A DNA stretch of 64,000 nucleotides from Micromonospora sp. HNM0581 (GCF_012726175.1 NZ_JAASAD010000004.1:222152-286151); one strand, 5' to 3'; positions 27,783 through 36,828 are shown, numbered from the stretch's first letter. A program made the numbers and translations. The notes: a model not told the origin generated them from the letters alone.

Positions 27783-28759
27783 CGGGCAGCCACCTCCAGG
27801 TGCGGGCGGACCACGCAGGCCACCGAACGGTCGACGGCCACCGGGTCCAGGCGCGGCGGGGCGGTGCCGCACTCCGGCTCCGCGTGCCGGCAGCGGGGTT
27901 CGAACGGGCACCCTGGCGGTGCCTCTCCCGGCGCCGGCGGGCTGCCGGGAATGGGTCGCAGTGTGCCGACGGTCTGGGTGCCGTGCGGCCGGGCACCGAG
28001 CAGTGCCGAGGTGTACGGGTGCGCAGGTGCGGTGAGTAGCGCTCCGGTCGGACCGGTCTCCACCACCCGACCGGCGTAGAAGACGTAGCCACGGGTGGTC
28101 AACGCGCTGAGCACCCCCAGGTCGTGGGTGATGAACGCGACGGCCAGGCCGGTCTCGGTGCGCAGCCGGTCGAGCAGGGCGAGGATGCCGGCCTGCACGG
28201 TGACGTCGAGGGCGGTGGTCGGCTCGTCGGCGATCAGCAGTCGGGGCCGGGCCGCCAGGGCGATGGCGATGGCCGCCCGTTGCCGCATGCCACCGGAGAA
28301 CTGGTGCGGATAGGCGCGCAGGGCACGTTCCGGGTCGGGGATGCGCACCTGGTCGAGCAGTTCCACCGCCCGGCGCGTGGCGGCCCGGCGGTCCATCCGA
28401 AGGTGCACCCGCATGTGTTCGGTGAGCTGACGACCGACGGTGAGCATCGGGTGCAGGGCGGCGGTCGGGTCCTGGAAGACCATGGCGATGCCCGCGCCTC
28501 GGACCCGCTGCCAGCCGCGGTTGTCCAGGCCGAGCAGGTCCGTGCCGGCGAACCGGGCCGACCCGGTTACCTTGGCTCCGGCCGGCAGCAGGCCGAGCAG
28601 GGTCTGTGCGGTGAGACTCTTGCCGCAGCCGCTCTCCCCGGCGATACCGACGAGTTCACCCTCGTCGACGCTGAGCGAAACGTCGTGCAGGATCGGCAGC
28701 GGTCCGCGCGGGCCGGGCAGGGTCACGGCGAGGGAGTCGACGTCGAGCAGCGGCGCCAT
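27779..28759 (-). CDS. Oligopeptide/dipeptide ABC transporter ATPase (DppD/OppD-like)
   Basis: A 326-aa ATPase: Walker A GIAGESGCGKSL, signature FSGGMRQRAAIAIAL, Walker B LLIADEPTTALD, and the Cys-rich tail GCPFEPRCRHAEPECG. ATG 28759 follows AAGGGA in the end of the permease gene and is preferred over an ATG 13 codons upstream. Forms a heterodimer with the next ATPase. Confidence 0.93.
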   Translation of the reverse strand: MAPLLDVDSLAVTLPGPRGPLPILHDVSLSVDEGELVGIAGESGCGKSLTAQTLLGLLPAGAKVTGSARFAGTDLLGLDNRGWQRVRGAGIAMVFQDPTAALHPMLTVGRQLTEHMRVHLRMDRRAATRRAVELLDQVRIPDPERALRAYPHQFSGGMRQRAAIAIALAARPRLLIADEPTTALDVTVQAGILALLDRLRTETGLAVAFITHDLGVLSALTTRGYVFYAGRVVETGPTGALLTAPAHPYTSALLGARPHGTQTVGTLRPIPGSPPAPGEAPPGCPFEPRCRHAEPECGTAPPRLDPVAVDRSVACVVRPHLEVAAR

Positions 28760-28760
28760 C

Positions 28761-29678
28761 TCAGCGTCCCTTCGCGTAGCGGGGGTCGAGCCGGTCACGC
28801 AACGCGTCGCCGAGCACGTTGAAGGCCATCACCACGGTGAGGATGGCCAGGCCCGGAAAGACGCTCACCCACCACATCGACAGGTCCTGCGAGCCGAGCG
28901 CGACCATCGAACCCCACTCGGCGGCCGGCGGTCGCGGGCCGAGCCCCAGGAAGGACAGTGCGGCGAGCAGCAGCACCGCGTTGCCGAGTTCCAGGGTGGC
29001 CAGCACGATCGCCGGGCCGATGCTGTTGGGCAACACGTCACGGCGTAGCGCCCGGACCGGTCCGACGCCCAGCAGTCGGGCGGCGTTGAGGTAGTCGTCG
29101 CCGCGCATGCTGAGCACGGCGCTGCGGATCACCCGGGCGTAGACCGGCCAGGAGACGATGACCAGCGCCAGCACCGCGTTGCGGGTGTTCGGGCCGAAGG
29201 CGGCGGTCACCGCCATCGCCAGGATGATCTGCGGGAAGGCGAAGACCAGGTCGGTCAGCCGCATCAGCGCCTCGTCGGCGAACCGGCCCAGGTATCCGGC
29301 GACCAACCCGAGCAGACCGCCGACGAGCAGGGCCAGGGAGACGATGGCCAGGGCCAGCGGGATCGACAGCCGCGCGCCGTGGACGACCCGGCTGAAGATG
29401 TCCCGGCCGAGCGAGTCGGTGCCGAACCAGTGGGTCGCCGACGGCGGTGCGTAGGTGTCGGCGCTCTGGGCGAGTGGGTCGTAGGGCGCGACGATCGGGG
29501 CGAGGATCGCCGCCAGCAGCCAGCCACCGAGGATGGCGAGCGCCACCACAGCGATCGGCTGTCGCCACACCGGCCGGCCGGTCGAGCCACCGCGTAGCCG
29601 GCCGAGCCACCGGCGTCGGGTCAGGGCCCGGTCCACCTTCGGGTCGGGGGCCACCGGGTCGGGTGCGGTCATCGTCAT
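28761..29678 (-). CDS. Oligopeptide/dipeptide ABC transporter permease (DppC-like)
   Basis: A 305-aa permease with six membrane helices. DppC-type landmarks are APIVAPYDPLAQ, HWFGTDSLGRDIFSRVVHGA and the coupling EAA-like loop (about 200). ATG 29678 overlaps the DppB stop. Confidence 0.93.
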   Translation of the reverse strand: MTMTAPDPVAPDPKVDRALTRRRWLGRLRGGSTGRPVWRQPIAVVALAILGGWLLAAILAPIVAPYDPLAQSADTYAPPSATHWFGTDSLGRDIFSRVVHGARLSIPLALAIVSLALLVGGLLGLVAGYLGRFADEALMRLTDLVFAFPQIILAMAVTAAFGPNTRNAVLALVIVSWPVYARVIRSAVLSMRGDDYLNAARLLGVGPVRALRRDVLPNSIGPAIVLATLELGNAVLLLAALSFLGLGPRPPAAEWGSMVALGSQDLSMWWVSVFPGLAILTVVMAFNVLGDALRDRLDPRYAKGR

Positions 29679-30760
29679 GACAGGCGGATCCTCGGGTCGA
29701 TGAGCCCGTACAGCAGGTCGACGGTGAGGTTGACAAGCGTGTAGACGAGCGCCACGAACAGGCTGACTCCGAGGATCGCGGGCAGGTCGAGGGCGGTGGC
29801 GCTGCGGTAGGCGTACTGACCGACGCCGGGCCAGCCGAAAATGCTCTCGACCAGCACCGTCCCGGACAGCAGCGAGGCGAAGGCCAGGCCGGAGACGGTG
29901 ACCACCGGAACCAGGCCCGCGCGCAGCAGGTGCCGGCGCAGGACCACCCGCGTCGGCAGGCCCTTGGCGTACGCGGCCCGGATGTAGTCCTGCTGGAGCA
30001 CTTCCAGCATGGCGGAGCGGACGAAGCGGACCAGCAGCGCCACGGTCAACGAGGTCAGCACCAGCACCGGCAGGGTCAGGTGCTGCGCCGCATCCCAGGC
30101 GACATCCCACTGCCCAGCCAACGCGGCGTCCACTGTGTACATGCCGGTGACGGTCGGCGGTGGGCTGAACGCCGTGGACAGCCGGCCCCCGCTGGGCGCC
30201 AGACCGAGCTGGTAGAAGAACACGTAGAGCACCACCAGGGAGAGCCAGAACGGTGGGGTGGATAGCCCGAGCAGGGCACCGACGCGGACGATCTGGTCGG
30301 TGGCGCGGCCGTTACGGACCGCGGCGAGCATCCCGATCCCGGTCCCGATCACCAGCGCCAGCACCATCGTGGGGATGGCCAGTTCCAGGGTCGCCGGCAC
30401 GTAGCGCACCAGGTCGTCCAGGACCGACCGACCGGTCTGCTGGGAGATGCCCAGGTCGCCCCGCAGCAGGTTGCCGAGGTAGTGCAGGTACTGCTGCCAG
30501 AGCGGCTGGTCCAGGCCCCACTTCTCCCGAAAGGCCGCCACCGTGGCCGGATCGTTGAGTGCCTGGTCGGACAGGTTCGCGGTGACCGGATCGCCGGGTA
30601 CCACGTTCACCAGCCCGAACGTCACCACGGTGACACCGAGCAGGAGGCCGGCGGTGATCGCCAGCCGCTTTGCCAGGAAGGCGAGCAGCGGGTGGGCGCG
30701 GCGGGGCCGGGGCGCGGTCGTGGTGACCGCGCCCGGCTCGCCGTTCTGGACCGTCGTCAT
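29675..30760 (-). CDS. Oligopeptide/dipeptide ABC transporter permease (DppB-like)
   Basis: A 361-aa permease with a long cytoplasmic N-terminus and about six helices. Landmarks are FGLVNVVPGDPV, QQTGRSVLDDLVRYVPATLE and VLVESIFGWPGVGQYAYRSA. ATG 30760 lies 10 bp past the binding-protein stop, with GGAG 4 nt before it. Confidence 0.93.
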   Translation of the reverse strand: MTTVQNGEPGAVTTTAPRPRRAHPLLAFLAKRLAITAGLLLGVTVVTFGLVNVVPGDPVTANLSDQALNDPATVAAFREKWGLDQPLWQQYLHYLGNLLRGDLGISQQTGRSVLDDLVRYVPATLELAIPTMVLALVIGTGIGMLAAVRNGRATDQIVRVGALLGLSTPPFWLSLVVLYVFFYQLGLAPSGGRLSTAFSPPPTVTGMYTVDAALAGQWDVAWDAAQHLTLPVLVLTSLTVALLVRFVRSAMLEVLQQDYIRAAYAKGLPTRVVLRRHLLRAGLVPVVTVSGLAFASLLSGTVLVESIFGWPGVGQYAYRSATALDLPAILGVSLFVALVYTLVNLTVDLLYGLIDPRIRLS

Positions 30761-30770
30761 GGTGCTCCGA

Positions 30771-32378
30771 CTACTTGCGGCCGACCGCGGCGACGTCGAC
30801 CTGCCAGCCGGCGGCGGAGTAGTCCGCACCGGTGAGGTCGGCGGTCGCCACCACCGTGGAGGAGTTGCTGGCCAGCACGATGTACGGGGAGGACTGGTTC
30901 ATCAGCCGCTGCCACTGCTGCATGGCGGTGGCCCGGGCCGCGAGGTCGAGGGTCTCGGTGACCTTCTCTCCGGCGGCCACGATCGCCGGGTCGGCCCGCT
31001 CCACGGTCCAGCCCGAGCGAAGCGCGGTGGCCTGGCCGGGCGCCATGTTGTTGATCAGCGAGTCGGCGACCGGGTAGTTCAGACTCTGCGGGGTGAAGCC
31101 CAGGGGCGACTTGCCGCTGCGCATCTCGTCCAGGAAGGTGGTCAGCGGCTGCGGGTTCAACTCGAGCGTGATGCCGGCCTCGGCGGCGTCGCCCTGCACC
31201 TTGGTGGCGACGGTGCCCAGGTCGACACCCTTGTAGGTGATGGCCGGGTAGTTGAACTTGACCGTCGGGTCGGTCAGGTCGGCCTCGGCGAGCAGCGCCT
31301 TGGCCTTCGTCACGTCCCGGGTGGACGCCTCGCTGGCGGGCAGGGTACCGGGGAAAGCGGGGGCGACCAGGCCGGCACCGGGTGCGGCACCCTCGCCGTA
31401 CAGGGCGGCGATGCCCTGGTAGTCGATGGCGGCCCGCAGTGCCTGGTTGAACTTCGGGTTCGCGGTCACCGCCGACACGGCCGGGTCGGCGTTGAGGAAG
31501 AGGAAGTAGACGGTGTCCTGCACACCTGAGGTCTGCAGGCTGTCCGGCAGTCCGTCGAGCAGCTTGCCGGAGATGTCGAGCGAGATCTCGGCGCTCTCGG
31601 CACGCTGCATGGTCAGCTTTTGGGTCTGCACGTCCATGTTGCGCAGCACCACCCGCTCGAACTGCGGCTTCTCGCCCCAGTAGTCCGGGTTGGCCTCCAG
31701 CACCACCTGCGACTCCGGCTCGTACGACGACAGCACGTACGGCCCGCTACCGATCGAGTTGGTGTCGAGGTACTGCTGGGCGGTGTCGCCCTGCGCGGCG
31801 TCCTCGCCGTCCTTGGCGCCGTTGTCCTGGGCAACCTCGGCGTTCAGCACGCCGGTGGACGGCATCGCCAGCACCACCGGGACGTTCGGGTTCGGCGTCG
31901 CCGAGGTGACCACCACGGTGCTGTCGTCGGTCTTGCTGAACGTCAGTTCGCTGACGGTGACCGCCGGACTGCCCTTGATGTTCTTCAGTCGGTTGAGGGA
32001 GAACACCACGTCGTCGGCGGTGAGCGGGCTGCCGTCGGAGAAGGTCACCCCGGAGCGGAGCGTGAAGGTGAAGGTCTTCGCGTCCGGGGACGCCTCGTAC
32101 GACTCGGCGAGCGCCGGGACGGGGGTGCCGACGTCGGAGCCTTCGAAGGTGAGCAGGGTGTCGTAGAGGGCGTGCACCGCGGTCAGGCCGGTGGCTTCGT
32201 AGACACGGCCCGGGTCGAGGGTCTTGAGCACGAACGACGTGTTGACGGTGAGGGTCTTGACCTCGCCATCGTTCGCGTTGCCACCGCTGCCGCCGGCTGT
32301 GCAGGCGGTGGTGGAGATGACGGCCAGCGTCGCCAGAGCGATTGCTCCGGCGCGGAGCCGGCGGGGGGACACCGACAT
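30771..32378 (-). CDS. Lipoprotein solute-binding protein, SBP family 5
   Basis: A 535-aa extracellular substrate-binding protein of the peptide/opine/nickel family. The lipobox is ISTTAC (Cys about 26). Typical blocks are LRSGVTFSDGSPLTADDVVFS and GSGPYVLSSYEP. The ATG at 32378 has AGGA 5 nt upstream. It heads the ten-gene minus-strand operon, and its promoter region (32379-32687) carries the XRE palindrome. It probably recognises a peptide or peptide-like compound. Confidence 0.92.
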   Translation of the reverse strand: MSVSPRRLRAGAIALATLAVISTTACTAGGSGGNANDGEVKTLTVNTSFVLKTLDPGRVYEATGLTAVHALYDTLLTFEGSDVGTPVPALAESYEASPDAKTFTFTLRSGVTFSDGSPLTADDVVFSLNRLKNIKGSPAVTVSELTFSKTDDSTVVVTSATPNPNVPVVLAMPSTGVLNAEVAQDNGAKDGEDAAQGDTAQQYLDTNSIGSGPYVLSSYEPESQVVLEANPDYWGEKPQFERVVLRNMDVQTQKLTMQRAESAEISLDISGKLLDGLPDSLQTSGVQDTVYFLFLNADPAVSAVTANPKFNQALRAAIDYQGIAALYGEGAAPGAGLVAPAFPGTLPASEASTRDVTKAKALLAEADLTDPTVKFNYPAITYKGVDLGTVATKVQGDAAEAGITLELNPQPLTTFLDEMRSGKSPLGFTPQSLNYPVADSLINNMAPGQATALRSGWTVERADPAIVAAGEKVTETLDLAARATAMQQWQRLMNQSSPYIVLASNSSTVVATADLTGADYSAAGWQVDVAAVGRK

Positions 32379-32687
32379 GCTGTTCCTACCTTCGTATGGT
32401 GTGGCCCGCTGCGCGGGGCCCGCGGGCGTCGACGTCCGGCGGCACCGTCACCGCCGGCGCAGATGGCTGGTTGACGGTGTCCCGGGTTCTCCGGAGGTGC
32501 GTCGGGGCTTTCAAGGTGTGTCGTCGCAGGGTTGGATGTAGCCGGACTCGCGTTCGTCCGGTTCGTGCCTGGACGCGGCGTGTCTGCCGTTATCAAACAA
32601 CGCCGTCCTGTTGTTTGACCACCCTAAACACGGCCGTGTAGCTTGGTCAAACATTTTTAGTCACACTGTTATCGGATCGAGGTTCAC
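32379..32687. other. Divergent promoter region between peptide operon and XRE-cupin gene
   Basis: A 309-bp gap that must hold both divergent promoters. It contains the palindrome at 32593-32618 and a further TCAAACA half-site at 32647-32653. The stretch is AT-richer near 32640-32670 than its surroundings. No gene is evident in it. Confidence 0.6.
32593..32618. promoter_or_regulatory. Palindromic operator, XRE-cupin regulator
   Basis: TCAAACAAC (32593-32601) and GTTGTTTGA (32610-32618) are perfect 9-bp inverted arms with an 8-nt spacer. A third half-site, TCAAACA, is at 32647-32653. The site sits between divergent regulator and operon, as expected for autoregulation plus operon control. Confidence 0.65.
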
Positions 32688-33224
32688 ATGCTCGGCGACC
32701 GGCTCCGCGTCCTGCGTCAGCAGCACTCACTCACGCTGCGGCAGCTCGCCACAGCCGCCGACGTGTCACCCGCGCTGCTGAGTCAGATCGAGAACAGCGC
32801 GACCGACCCGAGCCTGGCCACCCTGCGCAAGCTCGCGCAGGTCTTCGACACCTCGGTCGCCGAACTGTTCTCCGAACCCGAGGCACCCGCGGTGCACATC
32901 AGCCGGGCCGGCAGCCGCAGCCTGCTCACCGCGCCCCCGGGGCAGATCACCTACGAACGCCTCACCCCGGGACGCGGCGACCTGGAGGTGCTCCAAGCCC
33001 ATCTCGACCCGGGCGACGCCAGTTCGGCCGAGCCGTGGGCCCACCCCTCCACCGAGTGTGCCATCGTCATCAGCGGCGAGGTGGTCGCCGACATCGGTGG
33101 TGAGGCGTACCCCCTCGCCGCCGGTGAGGCCGTCACCTTCGACTCACGCCTGGCCCACCTCTACCGCAACGCCAGTGACCAGCCGGCCCACCTGATCATC
33201 GCGGTCACGCCGCCCAACCCCTGA
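32688..33224 (+). CDS. XRE-cupin transcriptional regulator of the peptide operon
   Basis: A 178-aa protein: XRE helix-turn-helix (about 1-60, HSLTLRQLATAADVSPALLS) and C-terminal cupin (about 100-175, with SGEVVADIGGEAYPLAAGEA). Such proteins sense small ligands and repress adjacent catabolic or transport genes. It is divergent from the peptide operon, with its palindrome in between. Start ATG 32688 has GAGG 5 nt upstream. Confidence 0.88.
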   Translation: MLGDRLRVLRQQHSLTLRQLATAADVSPALLSQIENSATDPSLATLRKLAQVFDTSVAELFSEPEAPAVHISRAGSRSLLTAPPGQITYERLTPGRGDLEVLQAHLDPGDASSAEPWAHPSTECAIVISGEVVADIGGEAYPLAAGEAVTFDSRLAHLYRNASDQPAHLIIAVTPPNP

Positions 33225-33270
33225 ACGGTCGACGAGTTCTCGCTCCGGTCGGAGGTGCCAGGGCCAGCGC

Positions 33271-33276
33271 TACTGT
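33271..33276 (+). promoter_or_regulatory. -10 element for leaderless acyltransferase-like gene
   Basis: TACTGT, 7 nt before GTG 33284, with no ribosome site. Confidence 0.5.
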
Positions 33277-33283
33277 CGTCGGC

Positions 33284-34228
33284 GTGGATCTGGACGACAT
33301 CGCCACCCGGCTCGACGTACCCTTCGAGGACGTCGACCGCGTGCACCGGCTGGCCGGCGAGCAGCCGTCGACGCCGGTGCCCGCCAGAGCCAACGCGCCA
33401 GCGCTGCTCGACCGGCTCGCCGCAAAGCCGGACGATGCCGCCGAGATCATGGCGGGCTGGCCCGACTCCGACTCCACGCAGTGGACCCCGGAGCTGCGCT
33501 GGCTGCTCGACCGCTCGATCGCCCTGGTCCGCGCGGATCTCGGAGGCCACGAATGGCTGCCACCCGGCCCGGCGCTGCCGCGCGAGCGGGGCCCCGCCTG
33601 GCGGCACCTCTACGTCTACACGTACCTGGCCATGGTGGACATGGCCAGGGGGTACCACCGGGACCACGGCGTTTCCGACGCCGTGTCCTGGGCTACCCTC
33701 GCCGACCTGGGTCGCAACCTCGCGATCGACCGGCGGATGAACCGCCAGGGCTGGTCGGTCATGCAGAGCTGGCTGACACTGCACTCGCGCGGCGCGCTCT
33801 ACGAGCTGGGTCGGCTTCAGCACCACCGCGGCGGCACCGCCATCGACCTGCACATCCCGGACTCGGGCCCACTGACCCCGGCAGCGGTCGAGGCGTCACT
33901 CGACGAGGCCCGCGTGTTCTTCCCTCGCCACTTCCCCGACGAGCACTACACGTCGTTCGCCTGCGGCTCGTGGCTACTCGACCCGCAGCTGGGGGAATAC
34001 CTGCCCGAGGAATCCAACATCGTCCGGTTCCAGCGACGTTTCGAGCTGGAGCCCTATCAAGAACCGGCAGGGCTCGACGCCGACGTCGAAGTGGTGCGGT
34101 TCGTGTTTCGCAGCCTGACCACACCGCTGAATCAGCTGCCGCGCCACACGGCGCTCCAGCGCGCGGTCGTCGACCACCTCCGGGCGGGCCGACACTGGCA
34201 GTGGCGACGCGGCCGTTTTCCGATGTGA
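33284..34228 (+). CDS. GNAT-like acyltransferase-domain protein
   Basis: A 314-aa soluble protein beginning VDLDDIATRLDVPFEDVDRV. It resembles two-domain GNAT-like acyltransferase proteins common in actinomycetes (all-alpha N-terminal part, C-terminal acyltransferase-like part with SFACGSWLLDPQLGEYLP). The acetyl-CoA loop is not recognisable by eye. The GTG start has leaderless geometry. It is monocistronic and ends at a hairpin shared with the convergent lipoprotein gene. Substrate unknown. Confidence 0.7.
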   Translation: MDLDDIATRLDVPFEDVDRVHRLAGEQPSTPVPARANAPALLDRLAAKPDDAAEIMAGWPDSDSTQWTPELRWLLDRSIALVRADLGGHEWLPPGPALPRERGPAWRHLYVYTYLAMVDMARGYHRDHGVSDAVSWATLADLGRNLAIDRRMNRQGWSVMQSWLTLHSRGALYELGRLQHHRGGTAIDLHIPDSGPLTPAAVEASLDEARVFFPRHFPDEHYTSFACGSWLLDPQLGEYLPEESNIVRFQRRFELEPYQEPAGLDADVEVVRFVFRSLTTPLNQLPRHTALQRAVVDHLRAGRHWQWRRGRFPM

Positions 34229-34247
34229 CGCCGCCGCCGCCAGCCCG

Positions 34248-34274
34248 CCGGACGGCCGGTCGCCGGCCGTCCGG
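34248..34274. terminator. Bidirectional terminator between acyltransferase-like and lipoprotein genes
   Basis: CCGGACGGCCGG-TCG-CCGGCCGTCCGG, a perfect 12-bp stem with a 3-nt loop, in a convergent gap. Confidence 0.7.
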
Positions 34275-34282
34275 AGCCGGCA

Positions 34283-35164
34283 TCAGCGGTTGGTGACCAG
34301 GTCGCCGCAGTCGGTCTCGTCGGGCAGCAGCGGTCGCAGGGTCAGCGTCCACCGCTTGCCGTCCGAGACCCAGGGGGTGGCCGCGTTCGCCGTCGCAGCG
34401 GCGGTGAGCACCTGCTGCGCCGCGTCACCGGTCGCCGTGACACAACCCAGACCCAGGCCCGCGCCGAGTTCGCCGCCCGGCAGTGCCGGCCCGGGCCAGG
34501 CCACCTCGGGCTGCTCGCCAGCCTCAGCGTTGGCGCCCCAGGGCTCGGCCACGGCGGCGACGGCGGTCGGCACGTACGGCTGCGTGTCCGTCGGCGCGGC
34601 GGCGAGCGGACCGGACTCGGCGGTCAGCGAGTCGGCGAACTCCCGCAGGGTCTTTCGCTTCGACCGCTGGTCGGCGGTGAGCCCGGTCTGCGTCCCGCCG
34701 GACTCAGCCAGGGCATAGACCTCCAATTCCTGGACGCCGTTGTCACCGAGGATCGTGAAGCGCGTCGTGGGCGCGTCGGCGACCGGCGGCGTGCCGAGAT
34801 CCGCCGGGTCGCCCACCCCGACGCCGCGGGCCGTCTTGAGCAGTTCCTCCACCTCGGTGGCACTGATCGTGCCCACCTGTAGGTTGGGCAACGCCGGACC
34901 GGGATAGATCAACGGCACCGGCCCCTGAGTGATCACGCGGCCGTCACCGTAGACGCTCACGGTGGGCAGGCGGGTGGCCAGCATGGCAGGCGTGACGAAA
35001 CCCCCGGTGTGCTCCATCCGGAACACCACCGCGTCGGCGGAGTAGGACCGCTCGGGTGAGTCCGCCTCTCCCGACCCGGTGCCACCGGACTGCTGGCCGC
35101 AGGCCGCGGAGGTCAGCAACAGCAGAGGGACGACCGCGAGTCGCCCGCTTCGACGAATGCTCAT
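34283..35164 (-). CDS. Putative lipoprotein, unknown function
   Basis: A 293-aa exported protein with lipobox LLTSAAC (Cys about 22) and a Gly/Ser/Glu spacer. The rest has a mixed alpha/beta look (VVFRMEHTGGFVTPAM, PTVSVYGDGRVITQGP, TRFTILGDNGVQELEVYAL). No family was recognised. Ribosome site is weak at ATG 35164, so the start is less sure, but the signal peptide supports it. Confidence 0.75.
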   Translation of the reverse strand: MSIRRSGRLAVVPLLLLTSAACGQQSGGTGSGEADSPERSYSADAVVFRMEHTGGFVTPAMLATRLPTVSVYGDGRVITQGPVPLIYPGPALPNLQVGTISATEVEELLKTARGVGVGDPADLGTPPVADAPTTRFTILGDNGVQELEVYALAESGGTQTGLTADQRSKRKTLREFADSLTAESGPLAAAPTDTQPYVPTAVAAVAEPWGANAEAGEQPEVAWPGPALPGGELGAGLGLGCVTATGDAAQQVLTAAATANAATPWVSDGKRWTLTLRPLLPDETDCGDLVTNR

Positions 35165-35619
35165 GCCGTTTGGACGTCGGCCGACGCCGACCGGTTCCAG
35201 GCGAGGTCGGGGTGGCCGAGGAGGTCAGGCCCAGTTGACCGTGAATGCTGCGGTGTGCACCTGCCCGTCCACCTGGAAGTACTCCCGCACCGACGGTCCA
35301 GTGTGTCGGGCTTTGCGATGCGTCCAGCCGTTGTCGACCCGAGCACCGCCCGGCGCGGTGACAGTGACGTACGCGTCCTGGCGGACCCGCTCGGTGAGGT
35401 AGAGCTGCACAGCCGTCACGGCCTCGTCGACGGTGGCGCCCTCGCTGATCAGCGAGCGACCGTGGACCCCCCGGCGGGTACGGCCGTCGCTCGAAGTTGC
35501 GCACGTACTTGGTGGTCAACGGGACGCCGGTCCAGAGGACCTCAGCTGCTACGAGCTTGGCGGTCAAAGGCCTGCAAGTTCGATGCTTCCCCTATCTTCA
35601 GGCTCGTATCTGCATGACG
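35165..35619. other. Gap between lipoprotein and molybdate operon
   Basis: About 450 bp. Apart from the possible remnant at 35225-35567 and the -10 at 35620 just beyond it, I see no gene, repeat or terminator here. Confidence 0.4.
35225..35567 (-). pseudogene. Possible frameshifted gene remnant
   Basis: Two minus-strand frames each carry a sensible half. One starts at 35567 (MTAKLVAAEVLWTGVPLTTK) and loses coherence after about 35470. The other is coherent from about 35480 to its stop at 35225 (GRSLISEGATVDEAVTAV, then YVTVTAPGG and REYFQVDGQVHTAAFTVNWA). No ribosome site or good start serves the second frame; its only in-frame start is GTG 35419. A single frameshift near 35475 would join them. 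I do not recognise the protein. It could also be chance coding, so confidence is low. Confidence 0.3.
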
Positions 35620-35625
35620 TAGAGT
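35620..35625 (+). promoter_or_regulatory. -10 element for leaderless molybdate regulator
   Basis: TAGAGT, 7 nt before GTG 35633. It decides the start over the in-frame GTG 35624, which would lie inside the promoter. Confidence 0.5.
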
Positions 35626-35632
35626 GAGAGCT

Positions 35633-36052
35633 GTGACGGTGTTTCGCATGGGCGAGGCAGCCGAGCTGCTGGGGGTCAGCGCGGACACGGTGCGGCGCTG
35701 GGTGGATGCCGGTCGTCTCGCCGCCATCCGCGACGAGCAGGGACATCGACTGATCCACGGTGTCGATCTGGCCGCGTTCGTCCGGTCCCAGGCCGACGGT
35801 CCAGTCGATCGGGCAGACGAGTCCTCGGCCCGTAACCGGCTCCGGGGGATCGTCACCGCCGTGCTCAAGGACGCCGTGATGGCCCAGGTGGACATTCAGG
35901 CCGGACCGTTCCGGGTGGTGTCGCTGATGAGCCGTGAGGCCGTCGACGACCTGGGACTGTCGGTCGGTTCGGTGGCCATCGCGGTGATCAAGTCGACCAC
36001 CGTCGTCGTGGAGCGACCGCCGACCGACGCAGACCGGAGTCACGGCTCGTGA
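35633..36052 (+). CDS. HTH-TOBE molybdate-binding regulator
   Basis: A 139-aa protein: an excisionase/MerR-like helix-turn-helix (FRMGEAAELLGVSADTVRRW, about 4-25) and a C-terminal TOBE (Mop) domain (about 70-130) ending IAVIKSTTVVVERP, which binds molybdate or tungstate. It replaces ModE at the head of the modABC operon and presumably regulates it. It overlaps modA by GTGA. Confidence 0.85.
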   Translation: MTVFRMGEAAELLGVSADTVRRWVDAGRLAAIRDEQGHRLIHGVDLAAFVRSQADGPVDRADESSARNRLRGIVTAVLKDAVMAQVDIQAGPFRVVSLMSREAVDDLGLSVGSVAIAVIKSTTVVVERPPTDADRSHGS

Positions 36053-36828
36053 CGGCCCGACGCCTGGCGCTGTCCGCCGCCATGATGATGGTGGCGCTTA
36101 CCGGCTGCGGCAGTGGCGAGACCACCGACCAGCGACCGCAGGGCGGTGCCGTGACCGGTGCCGTCACGGTGTTCGCCGCCGCGTCGCTCACCGAGTCGTT
36201 CACCCGGATCGGCGAGGACTTCGAGACCGCGAATCCCGGCGCGCGGGTCACCTTCAGCTTCGCCGGCAGTTCCGCCCTCGCGCACCAGATCAACCAGGGT
36301 GCCCCGGCAGACGTCTTCGCCTCCGCCTCCCCCGCGAACATGACGACCGTCGTCGACGCCGGCAACGGCGACGGCAACCCGAGTGTCTTCGTACGCAACC
36401 AGCTCGTGATCGCGGTGCCGGACGGCAACCCGGGCAGGGTGAGCGGCCTGGCCGACCTGACCCCACCGGACGTCAAGGTCGCGCTCTGCGCCGAACAGGT
36501 CCCCTGTGGCGCAGCGGCGGTGAAGGCACTGGACGCCGCCGGGACGGAACTTATCCCGGTCACGCTGGAACAGGACGTCAAGGCGGCCCTGTCCAAGGTA
36601 CGACTGGACGAAGTCGACGCGGCACTGGTGTACCGCTCCGATGTACGGGCCGCCGACGAGGAGGTCGACGGGATCGAGTTCCCCGAATCGGCCGGGGCGG
36701 TCAACGACTATCCGATCGTCGTGCTGAAGAACGCCCCGAACGGGTCGGCCGCCCGTGCGTTCGTCGAGCATGTGCTCTCCGGACCGGGTCAGGCCGTCCT
36801 CGCCGCCGCCGGATTCCAGGCCCCGTAG
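36049..36828 (+). CDS. modA: Molybdate ABC transporter binding protein
   Basis: A 259-aa lipoprotein (lipobox MVALTGC, Cys about 19). ModA landmarks are VTVFAAASLTESF, FAGSSALAHQINQGAPADVF and the C-terminal AGAVNDYPIVVLKNA. GTG 36049 overlaps the regulator stop. It binds molybdate or tungstate outside the membrane. Confidence 0.93.
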   Translation: MTARRLALSAAMMMVALTGCGSGETTDQRPQGGAVTGAVTVFAAASLTESFTRIGEDFETANPGARVTFSFAGSSALAHQINQGAPADVFASASPANMTTVVDAGNGDGNPSVFVRNQLVIAVPDGNPGRVSGLADLTPPDVKVALCAEQVPCGAAAVKALDAAGTELIPVTLEQDVKAALSKVRLDEVDAALVYRSDVRAADEEVDGIEFPESAGAVNDYPIVVLKNAPNGSAARAFVEHVLSGPGQAVLAAAGFQAP

